DNA of 64,000 nucleotides from Romboutsia_C sp015668195 (GCF_015668195.1 NZ_JADPFC010000001.1:186001-250000), one strand, 5' to 3'. Positions 36,594 to 45,541 are shown, numbered from the stretch's first letter. The notes: generated by a model not told the origin, from the letters alone. Made by a program: numbers and translations.

Positions 36594-36677
36594 ATGGAAA
36601 TAAATATAGACTTAATGATATTTGAATATGAAAAGGAAATGGAATATGATTATATACCTGAACATGAAAATGAATAA
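36594..36677 (+). CDS. Micro-ORF B, 27-residue paralogue of A
   Basis: The ATG is preceded by ATGGAGGT. The product is exactly 27 residues and shares LMIFEYEKEMEYDYIPE with micro-ORF A (about 15 identical positions). The two differ mainly at the ends. Conservation at protein level between diverged tandem copies, each with its own ribosome binding site, argues that both are translated. Confidence 0.6.
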   Translation: MEINIDLMIFEYEKEMEYDYIPEHENE

Positions 36678-36721
36678 TAATTAAAGCATAAGTAATATTA
36701 TATATCAAAAGGAGAAATAAA

Positions 36722-36748
36722 GTGAATATAGATAATGAATCCGATTAA
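36722..36748 (+). CDS. Possible micro-ORF C, 8 residues
   Basis: A GTG-started frame MNIDNESD follows AAAAGGAG at correct spacing and ends at the base of the terminator hairpin. The start resembles the N-I-D of micro-ORF B. It could be a truncated third copy, a leader peptide or chance. Confidence 0.3.
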   Translation: MNIDNESD

Positions 36749-36790
36749 AAGGAGCTATCTCAAACAAAATAGAGTTTAGCTCCTTTTTAT
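36747..36790 (+). terminator. Terminator of the micro-ORF cluster
   Basis: AAAAGGAGCTA and TAGCTCCTTTT form an 11-bp perfect stem around a 19-base loop, followed by T residues. Confidence 0.8.
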
Positions 36791-36894
36791 TATAAGTTAA
36801 ATTATAAAATTCTAAATATAAAAATTTTATACATAAAAAATGTCTAAAGTAAATCAAAAGATCACCTTAGACATTAAAAAAACAAAATTATAAA

Positions 36895-37071
36895 TTAAAA
36901 TGTATGTTTACTTTCTTCAGGGTCATAAACATTCATTAAAGTTTCTAAAAATCTTTTATAAATAGTAGTTTCTCTTTGACCTAAAAATCCTAAAACTTCT
37001 ATTATATCAACATCATAAGTTATGTTTATAAGTTGATAATAGGTAGCTATTGAGTTTTGTTCAGCGTCCAT
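36895..37071 (-). CDS. Hypothetical small protein (58 residues)
   Basis: A complete frame opening MDAEQNSIATYYQLINITYD and ending ESKHTF. It is soluble and mildly acidic. TGAGGA lies immediately upstream of the ATG, which is rather close, and AGAGG lies about 17 bases upstream. A hairpin at 36840-36878 (AATGTCTAA / TTAGACATT) beyond its stop could terminate it. Not recognised. It is convergent with the micro-ORF cluster. Confidence 0.5.
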   Translation of the reverse strand: MDAEQNSIATYYQLINITYDVDIIEVLGFLGQRETTIYKRFLETLMNVYDPEESKHTF

Positions 37072-37330
37072 ATCCTCATATAATTAAACCTCTTGTCTTA
37101 AAGTGAGAATAAATTTAACAATATATTGTAGTTGTAAAAAGGTGCTATTAATAGATATATAAACTATACTTTAGGCAAAAATACAGGCTAAAATAAATAA
37201 GTAGATTACTTGAATTATTAGCTTAATATATGATAAAATAATTTGCATGTTTTATTAAAAATAGTCTAAAATTGAAACTTAATGAAAATGAATTATAGAT
37301 ATAACCAAAATATAAATAAGAGGTGATAGT

Positions 37331-38194
37331 ATGAGTAACTTAGCAGGAAAAGGCTGTGAAATAATAGTACCTTTTGACGAAAGACAACCATTAAAAGATA
37401 TAGAAAGAAGTATAATAAAAAGATATAGAAAACATTTATGGTCAAAATTTATAAAAGCTATAAGAGATTATAATCTAGTAGAAGAAGGAGACAAAATAGC
37501 TGTTGCAATATCTGGAGGAAAAGATAGCTTACTTATGGCTAAGATGTTTCAAGAGTTAAAAAGACATGGACAAGTAAACTTTGAATTAGAGTTTATAGCT
37601 ATGGATCCAGGATATCATGAAGATATAAGAAAGCTGCTTATAGATAACTGTGAATACCTAGATATACCAATACACTTATTTGACTCAAGAATATTTGAAA
37701 TAGCAGATGAAATAGCTAAGGATTATCCATGTTACATGTGCGCAAGAATGAGAAGAGGAGCATTATACTCTAAAGCTGAAGAATTAGGGTGTAATAAGTT
37801 AGCACTTGGACATCATTATGATGACGTTATAGAAACAACAATGCTTAATCTATTATGTTCGGCTAACTTTAAAACAATGTTGCCTAAACTACATTCAACA
37901 AACTTTGATGGTATACAAATAATAAGACCACTTTATTATATAAGAGAAGAACATATAGTAAGATTTATACAAAATAGTGGTATATGGCCACTAAATTGTG
38001 CATGTATGGTAGCGGCTAAAAAGACTGGTAACAAGAGATATGAAATAAAAGATTTAATTAAAAATCTTGGAGAAAACTTTAAGGATGTGGAAAAATCAAT
38101 ATTTAAGGCAGCGGAAAATGTAAATATAGATTCTGTACTTGGATGGCAAAAAGATGGAGTGAAGCATTCATTTATGGAAAATTTTGAAGACTAA
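37331..38194 (+). CDS. ttcA: TtcA family tRNA thiolation protein
   Basis: A PP-loop ATPase of 287 residues, related to TtcA, which makes 2-thiocytidine at position 32 of some tRNAs using a [4Fe-4S] cluster. It has the PP-loop SGGKDSLLMAKMF near 61 and the cysteine pair CYMC near 135. LALGHHYDDVIET near 155 and a further Cys in NCACM near 220 complete the set. AGAGGTGAT precedes the ATG. Related PP-loop proteins act on other substrates, so 2-thiocytidine is inferred from the family. Confidence 0.87.
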   Translation: MSNLAGKGCEIIVPFDERQPLKDIERSIIKRYRKHLWSKFIKAIRDYNLVEEGDKIAVAISGGKDSLLMAKMFQELKRHGQVNFELEFIAMDPGYHEDIRKLLIDNCEYLDIPIHLFDSRIFEIADEIAKDYPCYMCARMRRGALYSKAEELGCNKLALGHHYDDVIETTMLNLLCSANFKTMLPKLHSTNFDGIQIIRPLYYIREEHIVRFIQNSGIWPLNCACMVAAKKTGNKRYEIKDLIKNLGENFKDVEKSIFKAAENVNIDSVLGWQKDGVKHSFMENFED

Positions 38195-38261
38195 TTAGAG
38201 ATTATTTAAAATTTTCATTATTTATTTTTAGTATAATTAAATATAATGTATTTATAAATTT

Positions 38262-38295
38262 AGGAAGAATTTTTATTCTTCCTTTTATTTTTGCT
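38262..38295 (+). terminator. Terminator after the ttcA-like gene
   Basis: AGGAAGAAT and ATTCTTCCT form a 9-bp perfect stem with a four-base loop and a T-rich tail. Confidence 0.8.
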
Positions 38296-38410
38296 TTTAT
38301 GAAATATATTTGAATAAACAAGAAAAACGAAAATTTTATAAATGTATGGTGAAAAAATATCATAAAATGATAAAATATAAGTAAAGATATTTAGAAGGTG
38401 GGAGTTTGGA

Positions 38411-39427
38411 TTGAAAAGAGTTTATATAGACTTTGAAATGAATATGCCAAGTGCAAGAAACAAAAGAGATATGCTAAATGCGGATATAATTGCAATTGGA
38501 GCTATACAATATGATACGGATACAGGTAATATAGAAGAATTTAAGTCACTAATAAAGCCTGTAACTAACCAAGAAATATATCCACATATAGAAGAATTAA
38601 CTCATATAAAGCAAGAAGATGTTAAAGATGCACCAACATATGAAGAAGTTATGAGAAAATTTAAAAAATGGTTAGGTACATTTTCTCAAATAGAAGGTAT
38701 ATATACCTTTGGGAACCTAGATTTAACTTGCTTTAATAACACAGATAAAAAAAGTGCTCAAAAAAACAATCACCCAAGATTTATAAATAATATAAAAGGT
38801 TTGTTCGTAGATATAAAGGACAAATATTTAGATTGCGGAATAAAATGTATGAATTATGTTTCATTAAAAAATCTTCTTGAATGTGCAAACGTAGAATTTA
38901 AAGGAGATGTACATGACCCTTTGTATGATGCATATAATTTATATGTATTAGATGAAATTTTAGAAAAAAATGAAGGAATAAGAAACATATTAATAATAAA
39001 AGATTTTATAAGATCACCATTTATAACATTAAATGAAAACTTAGAAAAAGTTTTTAATGAATACAAAAACATATACTATAAAAATCCAAAAGAAGCTAGT
39101 AAATCTGATATATCTATAGAAGTTATAAAAACTGTATATCTATATTTAGAATCTATAAATAATATAGACATATACAATATAGATATAATAAGAGATATAA
39201 GCAGAAAAATGGACACAATAGATAAATTAAAAGATATTAGAACGGGATATTTTTATATACTTGAGAACGTATATTTTGATATGAAAGATTTAATAGATGA
39301 CTTAATGCTTTATAAGCTAAGTCAAGAGGAATACGTAGAAGAAATAAATAGCATAATAAACCTATTTTTTGATGATTTAAAGTATGAAGAAATAGAATTT
39401 GATTACATACTAGAAAAAAGCTGTTGA
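38411..39427 (+). CDS. DEDDh-type 3'-5' exonuclease domain protein
   Basis: A 338-residue protein. The N-terminal ~185 residues form an RNase T/DnaQ-like exonuclease. YIDFEMNMP gives the first Asp-x-Glu, FGNLDLTCF the second Asp region, and HDPLYDAYNLY the His and last Asp. The C-terminal ~150 residues are helical and unassigned. The start is TTG at 38411 behind AGAAGGTGGGAG. It may be an RNA or DNA trimming enzyme (KapD-like); the substrate is unknown. Confidence 0.82.
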   Translation: MKRVYIDFEMNMPSARNKRDMLNADIIAIGAIQYDTDTGNIEEFKSLIKPVTNQEIYPHIEELTHIKQEDVKDAPTYEEVMRKFKKWLGTFSQIEGIYTFGNLDLTCFNNTDKKSAQKNNHPRFINNIKGLFVDIKDKYLDCGIKCMNYVSLKNLLECANVEFKGDVHDPLYDAYNLYVLDEILEKNEGIRNILIIKDFIRSPFITLNENLEKVFNEYKNIYYKNPKEASKSDISIEVIKTVYLYLESINNIDIYNIDIIRDISRKMDTIDKLKDIRTGYFYILENVYFDMKDLIDDLMLYKLSQEEYVEEINSIINLFFDDLKYEEIEFDYILEKSC

Positions 39428-39453
39428 TAAAACTATATATCAACAGCTTTTTT
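39414..39453 (+). terminator. Terminator after the exonuclease gene
   Basis: AAAAAAGCTGTTGATA and its complement form a 16-bp stem around an eight-base loop. The 5' arm includes the stop codon region. Confidence 0.85.
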
Positions 39454-39595
39454 GATGGAAAAACAGTAGCTTTAATATATACTTTTTATATTTTAATTAT
39501 ATAGAAATTTTATACTATTTTTTAATATGAATAAATATGGACAAGAATAAATATAAATTATAAGAAACTAAAAACAGGAAATAGGAGGAGTTTTT

Positions 39596-40813
39596 GTGGA
39601 AGAAATAAGTAATTATTTTTCTATAATATTTAAGGTATTTATATCTCTATCATCAATATTTATATTATTTTATGGGATAAGTATTATATTAAAAGTAAAA
39701 TATAATAAGCCTAAAAATAAAGGATACATAAGAGGATATACTAGAAGTAGTTTAGTGATAGGCGACATGAACAAAGTAGATACAAATAACGTAAAAGAAA
39801 ATATAAGACAAATAGAAAATTCTAGTATATCAAGTAAAGAGAATATTATGCAATATGATAATGGAGATGTATATAAGGGAGAGATTAAAGATGAAAAAAG
39901 AGAAGGTTTTGGGATATGTATATATATGAATAAAGATAGATATGAAGGACTTTGGAAAGATGATAAAATGCATGGAATAGGTAAATATACTTACCATGAT
40001 AAAGGGTCGTATAGTGGCGATTTTAAAGAGAATAAAATAGAAGGAATAGGAACTTATACTTACAAAAACAAAGACATATATAAAGGATATTTTAAAGACG
40101 GGAAAAGACATGGAAAAGGAATTTTATATTGCAAAGACGGTAGCAAATATAATGGAATGTGGAAAGATAACCTTAAACATGGACAAGGAAAGCTTATTGA
40201 TGCGAATATGCAGACCTATGAAGGAGATTTTGTAGAAGGTAAAAAAAACGGACAAGGTAAATATGAGTTTGCGGATGGTAGCAAATATAATGGTGAATTT
40301 AAAGACAATATATATCATGGGCATGGATCCTACATAGATAAATATGGGAATATATATGAAGGGCAATATAAATATGGATTAAAAAAAGGCAAGGGGATGA
40401 TGAAATATAGAAATGGTGAAATATATGAAGGTGAATTTAAGGATGATATTATAAATGGAAGAGGAAGATATACATATAAAGATAAAAGTATTTATGAAGG
40501 AGAGTTTAAAGAAGGGAAAAAACACGGAGTAGGAACATATGCTTGTGAGTTATATAAATATGTAGGCGAATTTAAAGAAGATAAGAAAGGTAAGGTAGGA
40601 ACCTATTACCTAGGTAATAATACTATTCTAGAAGTAATTATAGAAGACAATATTATAACACAAGGGGTATATATATGTAATGAAAATAAAAGATACCTAA
40701 ATAATATAGACTTAAGTGAAATAAATGAAAAATATTTATTAAATAATATAGAAAATTATCTCGAAAATGAAAAAAAACAAAATCACATTATCACTTCAAA
40801 AATATATAATTAA
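39596..40813 (+). CDS. Membrane-anchored MORN-repeat protein
   Basis: A 405-residue protein. An N-terminal transmembrane helix (about 8-31, IIFKVFISLSSIFILFYGIS) and a linker of about 50 residues precede roughly ten to eleven MORN repeats (about 84-345). The repeats follow Y-x-G-x-(F/W)-K-D/E-x-x-x-x-G-x-G. MORN repeats form an elongated beta-sheet that binds lipids or proteins. The C-terminus (about 345-405) is charged. The start is GTG behind AGGAGGAG. The subtilisin-type gene starts 29 bases later, so the two are probably co-transcribed. The function is unknown. Confidence 0.88.
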   Translation: MEEISNYFSIIFKVFISLSSIFILFYGISIILKVKYNKPKNKGYIRGYTRSSLVIGDMNKVDTNNVKENIRQIENSSISSKENIMQYDNGDVYKGEIKDEKREGFGICIYMNKDRYEGLWKDDKMHGIGKYTYHDKGSYSGDFKENKIEGIGTYTYKNKDIYKGYFKDGKRHGKGILYCKDGSKYNGMWKDNLKHGQGKLIDANMQTYEGDFVEGKKNGQGKYEFADGSKYNGEFKDNIYHGHGSYIDKYGNIYEGQYKYGLKKGKGMMKYRNGEIYEGEFKDDIINGRGRYTYKDKSIYEGEFKEGKKHGVGTYACELYKYVGEFKEDKKGKVGTYYLGNNTILEVIIEDNIITQGVYICNENKRYLNNIDLSEINEKYLLNNIENYLENEKKQNHIITSKIYN

Positions 40814-40842
40814 TTATAAGAATAAATTTTGGGGTGGTATCT

Positions 40843-41796
40843 ATGAAAAATAAATCTGAAGATTTAAACATTAAGTTGTTGCCATTTAAAATAGAATCAA
40901 ACTCAAGAGGAAGAAATACAGTTAACCAATATGGAGTGGATATGATAAAAGCTAGGGACATGTGGAAAGAATCTACTAAAGGAAGTGGAGTACGTATAGC
41001 AGTAATAGATTCAGGATGTGATATATATCATGAAAGCTTAAAAAATAATATAGTAGAAGTTAGAAATTTTACAAATGAAGATAATAAAAATCCCAATATT
41101 GTAACTGATAGAGTAGGACATGGTACCCATGTTATAGGTACTATTGCAGCAAATAATCCAAATAATAATATAGTAGGTATAGCACCTAATGCACAGATAT
41201 ATGTATTAAAAGCAATAGAAGGTAATGGATTAGGAAAATTAAGTTGGGTGGTTAATGCTATAAATTATGCCGTAGAAAAAAAGGTAGATATAATATCCAT
41301 GTCACTTGGAATGGGCGAAAGTTCAGATAAATTAGAAAGAGCAATAAAAGAAGCTGTCAAAAAAGGAATATTAGTAGTGTGTGCAGCTGGAAATGATGGA
41401 GATGGAAATGCTGATAGTTTTGAATACTCATACCCAGCTGCTTATGAAGAAGTAATATCAGTAGGTGCTGTTGATAAAAAAGGAAATCCTGCTAGTTTCA
41501 GTAATGCAAATTTAGTTATAGATGTAATTGCACCAGGGGTAGAAATACTTTCAACCTATCCAAATAACAAATATGAAGTACTAAGTGGAACTAGCATGGC
41601 AACACCGCATGTTACGGGAAGCTTGGCTTTACTTAAAAATTGGTCAAAAGAAGAATTTCAAAGAGATTTAAGTGAAACGGAGTTATATGCTCAACTTATA
41701 AAGCATACAAAATCTATTAACTATCCAAGAACTGTTCAAGGCAATGGGCTTGTATATCTAGCGCAAGTTAAAACTAAGAATAAGAAAAAATATTAA
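40843..41796 (+). CDS. Intracellular-type subtilisin-like serine protease
   Basis: An S8 protease of 317 residues without a signal peptide or large prodomain. The catalytic triad is Asp56 (AVIDSGCD), His93 (GHGTHVIGT) and Ser251 (SGTSMATPH), with the oxyanion Asn in AAGND near 183. The N-terminal KLLPFKIE resembles the LIPY/F inhibitory segment of Bacillus intracellular proteases, which is removed on activation. The ATG at 40843 behind GGGGTGG is preferred to the upstream GTG at 40834. It follows the MORN gene and ends at a strong terminator. Confidence 0.92.
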   Translation: MKNKSEDLNIKLLPFKIESNSRGRNTVNQYGVDMIKARDMWKESTKGSGVRIAVIDSGCDIYHESLKNNIVEVRNFTNEDNKNPNIVTDRVGHGTHVIGTIAANNPNNNIVGIAPNAQIYVLKAIEGNGLGKLSWVVNAINYAVEKKVDIISMSLGMGESSDKLERAIKEAVKKGILVVCAAGNDGDGNADSFEYSYPAAYEEVISVGAVDKKGNPASFSNANLVIDVIAPGVEILSTYPNNKYEVLSGTSMATPHVTGSLALLKNWSKEEFQRDLSETELYAQLIKHTKSINYPRTVQGNGLVYLAQVKTKNKKKY

Positions 41797-41845
41797 AAAA
41801 CTTCGCATATCTATAAAAAAATTAGATATGCGAAGTTTTTTGATA
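41795..41845 (+). terminator. Terminator after the subtilisin-type gene
   Basis: AAAAAACTTCGCATATCT and its complement form an 18-bp perfect stem around an 11-base loop with a T tail. Confidence 0.92.
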
Positions 41846-41883
41846 TTAAATGATAAAAATTTGCAATTAAAGTTACAAAAAGG

Positions 41884-41912
41884 TTACAAAAAAATACTAA
41901 ATTGTGTATAAT
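41884..41912 (+). promoter_or_regulatory. Sigma-A promoter for ftsEX
   Basis: TTACAA (41884-41889) and TATAAT (41907-41912) are separated by 17 bases. GTTACAAAAA occurs twice in tandem in and before the -35 region. Confidence 0.65.
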
Positions 41913-41962
41913 GGAATAGTAAAAAAAAATAAGGCAACAAAAGCAAAATTGGAGTGATGAAA

Positions 41963-42649
41963 ATGATTAAATTTACTAATGTAGATAAATTTTATTCAGA
42001 TGGTAATAAGTCACTAGATAATGTAAATTTAGGAATAAAACAAGGCGAATTTGTGTTTTTAGTAGGGCATTCAGGAGCAGGGAAGTCTACTTTACTTAAA
42101 TTATTGACTAGAGAAGAAAAAATATCATCAGGAAGGCTTTCTGTTTTAGGAGAAGATATAACTAAAATAAAAACAAGCAAAGTACATAATTACAGAAGAA
42201 ATTTAGGAATAGTATTTCAAGATTTTAGACTATTAAATGAAAAAACCGTCTATGAAAATGTAGAATTAGCATTAAGAGTTGTAGGTACAAGTACTAAAGA
42301 AATTAGACCAAGAGTTATGGAAGTGTTAAAAAGAGTTGGCATAGCTGAAAAGCATAGCAAATACCCAAATGAATTATCAGGTGGAGAATCTCAAAGAGTT
42401 GGTATAGCTAGGGCTATAGTCAATAAACCATCTATAATAATTGCAGATGAATGTACGGGAAATTTAGATATAAATAATTCTATCCAAATTTTAAAATTAT
42501 TAAATGAAATAAATGAAGAAGGTATTACTGTCATAATGGCAACACATGATATAGAAATATTAAAGCTATTTCCAAAGAGAGTTATAGAGCTTAAAGAAGG
42601 AAAAATAATTAAAGATACAAAGAGGGAAAAATATGAAATTAATGTCTAA
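41963..42649 (+). CDS. ftsE: Cell division ATP-binding protein FtsE
   Basis: ATPase of the FtsEX complex, which transmits ATP hydrolysis to peptidoglycan hydrolases at the septum. It starts MIKFTNVDKFYSDGNKSLDN. Walker A is GHSGAGKSTLL, the FtsE-typical Q-loop region is GIVFQDFRLLNEKTVYENV, the signature is LSGGESQRVGIARA, and Walker B is IIADECTGNLD (family: DEPTGNLD). The ATG at 41963 is preferred over 41954 and 41957 by spacing to GGAGTGA. The 3' end overlaps ftsX. Confidence 0.94.
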   Translation: MIKFTNVDKFYSDGNKSLDNVNLGIKQGEFVFLVGHSGAGKSTLLKLLTREEKISSGRLSVLGEDITKIKTSKVHNYRRNLGIVFQDFRLLNEKTVYENVELALRVVGTSTKEIRPRVMEVLKRVGIAEKHSKYPNELSGGESQRVGIARAIVNKPSIIIADECTGNLDINNSIQILKLLNEINEEGITVIMATHDIEILKLFPKRVIELKEGKIIKDTKREKYEINV

Positions 42650-43538
42650 ATTTTTATACAGTCTAAAGCAAGGAATAAAAGGTGCTTTTCACAATAAAAC
42701 TATGACTATTATATCTACAATTTCTATATCTGCATCTTTAATAATATTGGGAATAGTTTTGACTATAGTATTAAATATAAACCAATTTATAAAATATGCA
42801 CAAGATGAAATAAATGAAGTTAGGGTATCTATAGAAGAATTCACCAATGATGATGCAAGAATAGAATTAAAAAATAAAATTAAAGATATAAATGGTGTCA
42901 AGAGTGTTGAGTTTAAAACAAAAGAAGCTTCTTTTAACGATCTTAAAAGAAGTTTTGGAGAAGAAGCATATCTACTTGAAGGTGTACAAAATCCTTTAGA
43001 GGATTCCTTCCTTGTTACAATAGATAATCCAGAGAATATAAAGCAAATATCAAGAGAGATATCTAAATTAGAAGGTGTAACAGAGATAACTTATTTTCAA
43101 GATATAATACAAAATTTCTTAAGTATATCAAGTACAGTTAAGAAATTTGGGTCAATTTTAATAGGTGGATTACTATTAATATGCCTAGTAATAATATCTA
43201 ATACGATAAAAAGTAGAGTATATAGCAAAAAAGAAGAAATACAAATTATAAAATATGTAGGTGGTAGTAACTTATTTGTAGTATCTCCATTTATAGTAGA
43301 AGGCTTTTTTATTGGATTAATAGGAGCTACTTTAGCTATTGGTATATGTCTGGTTACATATGGATATATAGTAGAAAATTTAAAGCAATTTATAAATCCG
43401 ATAAATAATATTATGTCAGGTGCAGTCCTTCCATTAGCTTCTATATCATCTTCATTAGTATTAACATTGCTTATAACAGGAGTGGTTATAGGGGTATTAG
43501 GAAGTGTTATATCAGTTAAAAGACATTTAAAAGTATAA
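42633..43538 (+). CDS. ftsX: Cell division protein FtsX
   Basis: Membrane partner of FtsE, 301 residues. One N-terminal helix (about 23-46) precedes an extracellular domain (about 47-170) that should bind the hydrolase partner. Three C-terminal helices (about 178-200, 225-250, 270-293) follow. Its start overlaps ftsE by 17 bases behind AAAGAGGG, which indicates translational coupling. An EnvC-like hydrolase gene follows 21 bases later and is the likely target. Confidence 0.93.
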   Translation: MKLMSKFLYSLKQGIKGAFHNKTMTIISTISISASLIILGIVLTIVLNINQFIKYAQDEINEVRVSIEEFTNDDARIELKNKIKDINGVKSVEFKTKEASFNDLKRSFGEEAYLLEGVQNPLEDSFLVTIDNPENIKQISREISKLEGVTEITYFQDIIQNFLSISSTVKKFGSILIGGLLLICLVIISNTIKSRVYSKKEEIQIIKYVGGSNLFVVSPFIVEGFFIGLIGATLAIGICLVTYGYIVENLKQFINPINNIMSGAVLPLASISSSLVLTLLITGVVIGVLGSVISVKRHLKV

Positions 43539-43559
43539 AGTAATATGGGGGAAGATTGA

Positions 43560-44678
43560 GTGAGAAAAATATTGACTATATTAACAGTATGCTCTTTAGT
43601 ATTTGGAACAACATATATATATGCAGACACTGAAGATAAAAATATAGAAATTAAACAAAAGAGTGTAGATGATAAATTAAATAAAAACAGAGAAGAACAA
43701 ACAACTTTAGAATCTAAAATAAAAGATTTAGATTCTAAAGTGAAAGAAATAGAAGTAAATATAAAAGAGACTAATGATAAAATAGAAAAATTAGATGGCG
43801 AAATAGAAACTACTAAGATTGAAATAGAAAAACTCAACGAAAATATAAGTAAAAATGAAGAAGCCCTAGGCAAAAGATTAAAAGCAATAAACAATAATTA
43901 TTCTATGGGATATATTAAGGTTATATTAAGTAGTACTTCTATATCAGATTTTTTCAATAATATATATGTAGTTAAGCAAGTTGTAGAGCAAGATCAAAAG
44001 ATACTAAAAGAACTAGATGAAAATAAATCAGAAGTAGAGAAAAAAGAAAAAGATTTAAATTACAAAAAGAAAATGCAAGAAGATTTAAAAATAGCTCTAG
44101 TAGAAAATAATGAAAAGGTACAATCTGATAAAAGTGAATTAGAAGCTTTAAAGAGAGAACTAGAAACTGAAGAAGATAATTTACAAAATGAATTAGAAAA
44201 ATTAGCAGCAGAAGCAGCAGCTAAACAAGCACAAGAAACCCAACAAAGTGCTGCATCAACTGATGAAAACTTAAATGGAGCAATAATATCAAGTGGTTCT
44301 TGGCCAGTTCCAGGTCATAGTAGAATAAGTTCTCCATATGGATATAGACTTCATCCAGTATTAAATGTTCAAAAGATACATACCGGTATTGATATACCAG
44401 CACCAAAAGGAACTCCAGCAGTAGCAACTGACAGTGGTACAGTTATATATTCAGGACTTAAAGGTAGTTATGGAAATACTGTAATGATACAGCATGATAA
44501 TGGGAAGGTATCATTATATGCACATAACGATCAATTACTAGTATCTGTTGGACAGAAGGTTCAAAAAGGACAAGCAGTAACTAAAATAGGAAATACAGGA
44601 AGATCAACAGGGCCACACTTACATTTTGAAATAAGAATAAATGGAAAGCATACAAATCCTATGCCATACATAGGATAA
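43560..44678 (+). CDS. EnvC/PcsB-like murein hydrolase with M23 domain
   Basis: A secreted 372-residue protein. The signal peptide (about 1-22, ending IYAD) is followed by a long coiled coil (about 30-225, Lys/Glu-rich). A short linker precedes the LytM/M23 domain (about 240-372), with HTGIDIPAPKGTP near 275 and SLYAHNDQLL plus HLHFEIRI near 355, so the zinc ligands of an active M23 enzyme appear present. It sits directly behind ftsEX, as expected for a hydrolase controlled by FtsX. The start is GTG behind GGGGGAAG. Confidence 0.92.
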   Translation: MRKILTILTVCSLVFGTTYIYADTEDKNIEIKQKSVDDKLNKNREEQTTLESKIKDLDSKVKEIEVNIKETNDKIEKLDGEIETTKIEIEKLNENISKNEEALGKRLKAINNNYSMGYIKVILSSTSISDFFNNIYVVKQVVEQDQKILKELDENKSEVEKKEKDLNYKKKMQEDLKIALVENNEKVQSDKSELEALKRELETEEDNLQNELEKLAAEAAAKQAQETQQSAASTDENLNGAIISSGSWPVPGHSRISSPYGYRLHPVLNVQKIHTGIDIPAPKGTPAVATDSGTVIYSGLKGSYGNTVMIQHDNGKVSLYAHNDQLLVSVGQKVQKGQAVTKIGNTGRSTGPHLHFEIRINGKHTNPMPYIG

Positions 44679-44680
44679 TT

Positions 44681-44728
44681 AAAAGTAAGTATCTATTATA
44701 AAGTAATTTAATAGATACTTACTTTTTA
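44681..44728 (+). terminator. Terminator after the ftsEX operon
   Basis: AAAAGTAAGTATCTATTA and its complement form an 18-bp perfect stem around a ten-base loop. Confidence 0.88.
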
Positions 44729-44850
44729 ATTAAGAATAAATACATTTAGTTGTTTATTTAGTTAAATATTAGCAAATTTTGTACTAAAACAAAATACATG
44801 TTATCATATAATATAATTAGATAAACAAGAACCTAAAAGGAGTTTTAAAC

Positions 44851-45348
44851 ATGGAAGAATATGTAGTTGTAGATTTAGAAACCACGGGTCTTGACCCATA
44901 TAAGGGTTGTGAAATAATAGAAATCGGAATAACTGAGATAAAAAATAATGAAATAATTAGAAATTATTCAAGGTTTGTAAAACCAACTTCAGATATACCG
45001 CCATTTATAACAGATATAACTAATATAACTAATGATATGGTTAAAAATGAAGATCCTATAGAAAAAGTATTGCCTAGATTTAGAAAATATATAGGAGATA
45101 GAACTATAATAGCTCATAATGCTAAATTTGATTTAAAGTTTTTAAATTATTATTTAGATAAATTAAACTTAGAGCCTATAACTAATCATATATGTACATT
45201 AGAAATGTTAAAGGCTAACAAGAACTATAAAGGAAAAAACAAAAAACTAGAAACAGCATGCGCATATTATGGAATAGAAAATAAAAATGCACATAGAGCA
45301 GATAGTGATACATTAGCTACAGCTAAATTGTTTTTAAAAATAAAATAA
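44851..45348 (+). CDS. DnaQ/PolC-type 3'-5' exonuclease
   Basis: A stand-alone DEDDh exonuclease of 165 residues. The motifs are VVVDLETTGLDP (ExoI), AHNAKFDLKFLNYYL (ExoII, near 90) and HRADSDTLATAKLF (ExoIII with His and Asp, near 148). It resembles the proofreading module of DNA polymerases without a polymerase. AAAGGAG precedes the ATG. It is transcribed alone. Confidence 0.92.
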   Translation: MEEYVVVDLETTGLDPYKGCEIIEIGITEIKNNEIIRNYSRFVKPTSDIPPFITDITNITNDMVKNEDPIEKVLPRFRKYIGDRTIIAHNAKFDLKFLNYYLDKLNLEPITNHICTLEMLKANKNYKGKNKKLETACAYYGIENKNAHRADSDTLATAKLFLKIK

Positions 45349-45350
45349 AT

Positions 45351-45390
45351 AAAAAGCAAACTATTATTTAAATATAGTTTGCTTTTTTAT
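45351..45390 (+). terminator. Terminator after the exonuclease gene
   Basis: AAAAAGCAAACTAT and ATAGTTTGCTTTTT form a 14-bp perfect stem with a T tail. Confidence 0.88.
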
Positions 45391-45541
45391 TAGAATTTTA
45401 TGATTTAAATTGCTTTCATACAAACTATAAATTTATATCCTTCAAAATAAAAAATTTTTAAAACTAATTATATTTAGTGGTTAATTTTTATTAAAACTCA
45501 TAGTATATAGTATCTTAAAAAACCTTTAGGGGGTTAGACAT

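Noticed and set aside
43097..43894. Long antisense frame across ftsX and the EnvC-like gene
   Set aside because: It is the reverse-frame shadow of AT-rich coding sequence in genes with clear domains, and it has no independent signal.
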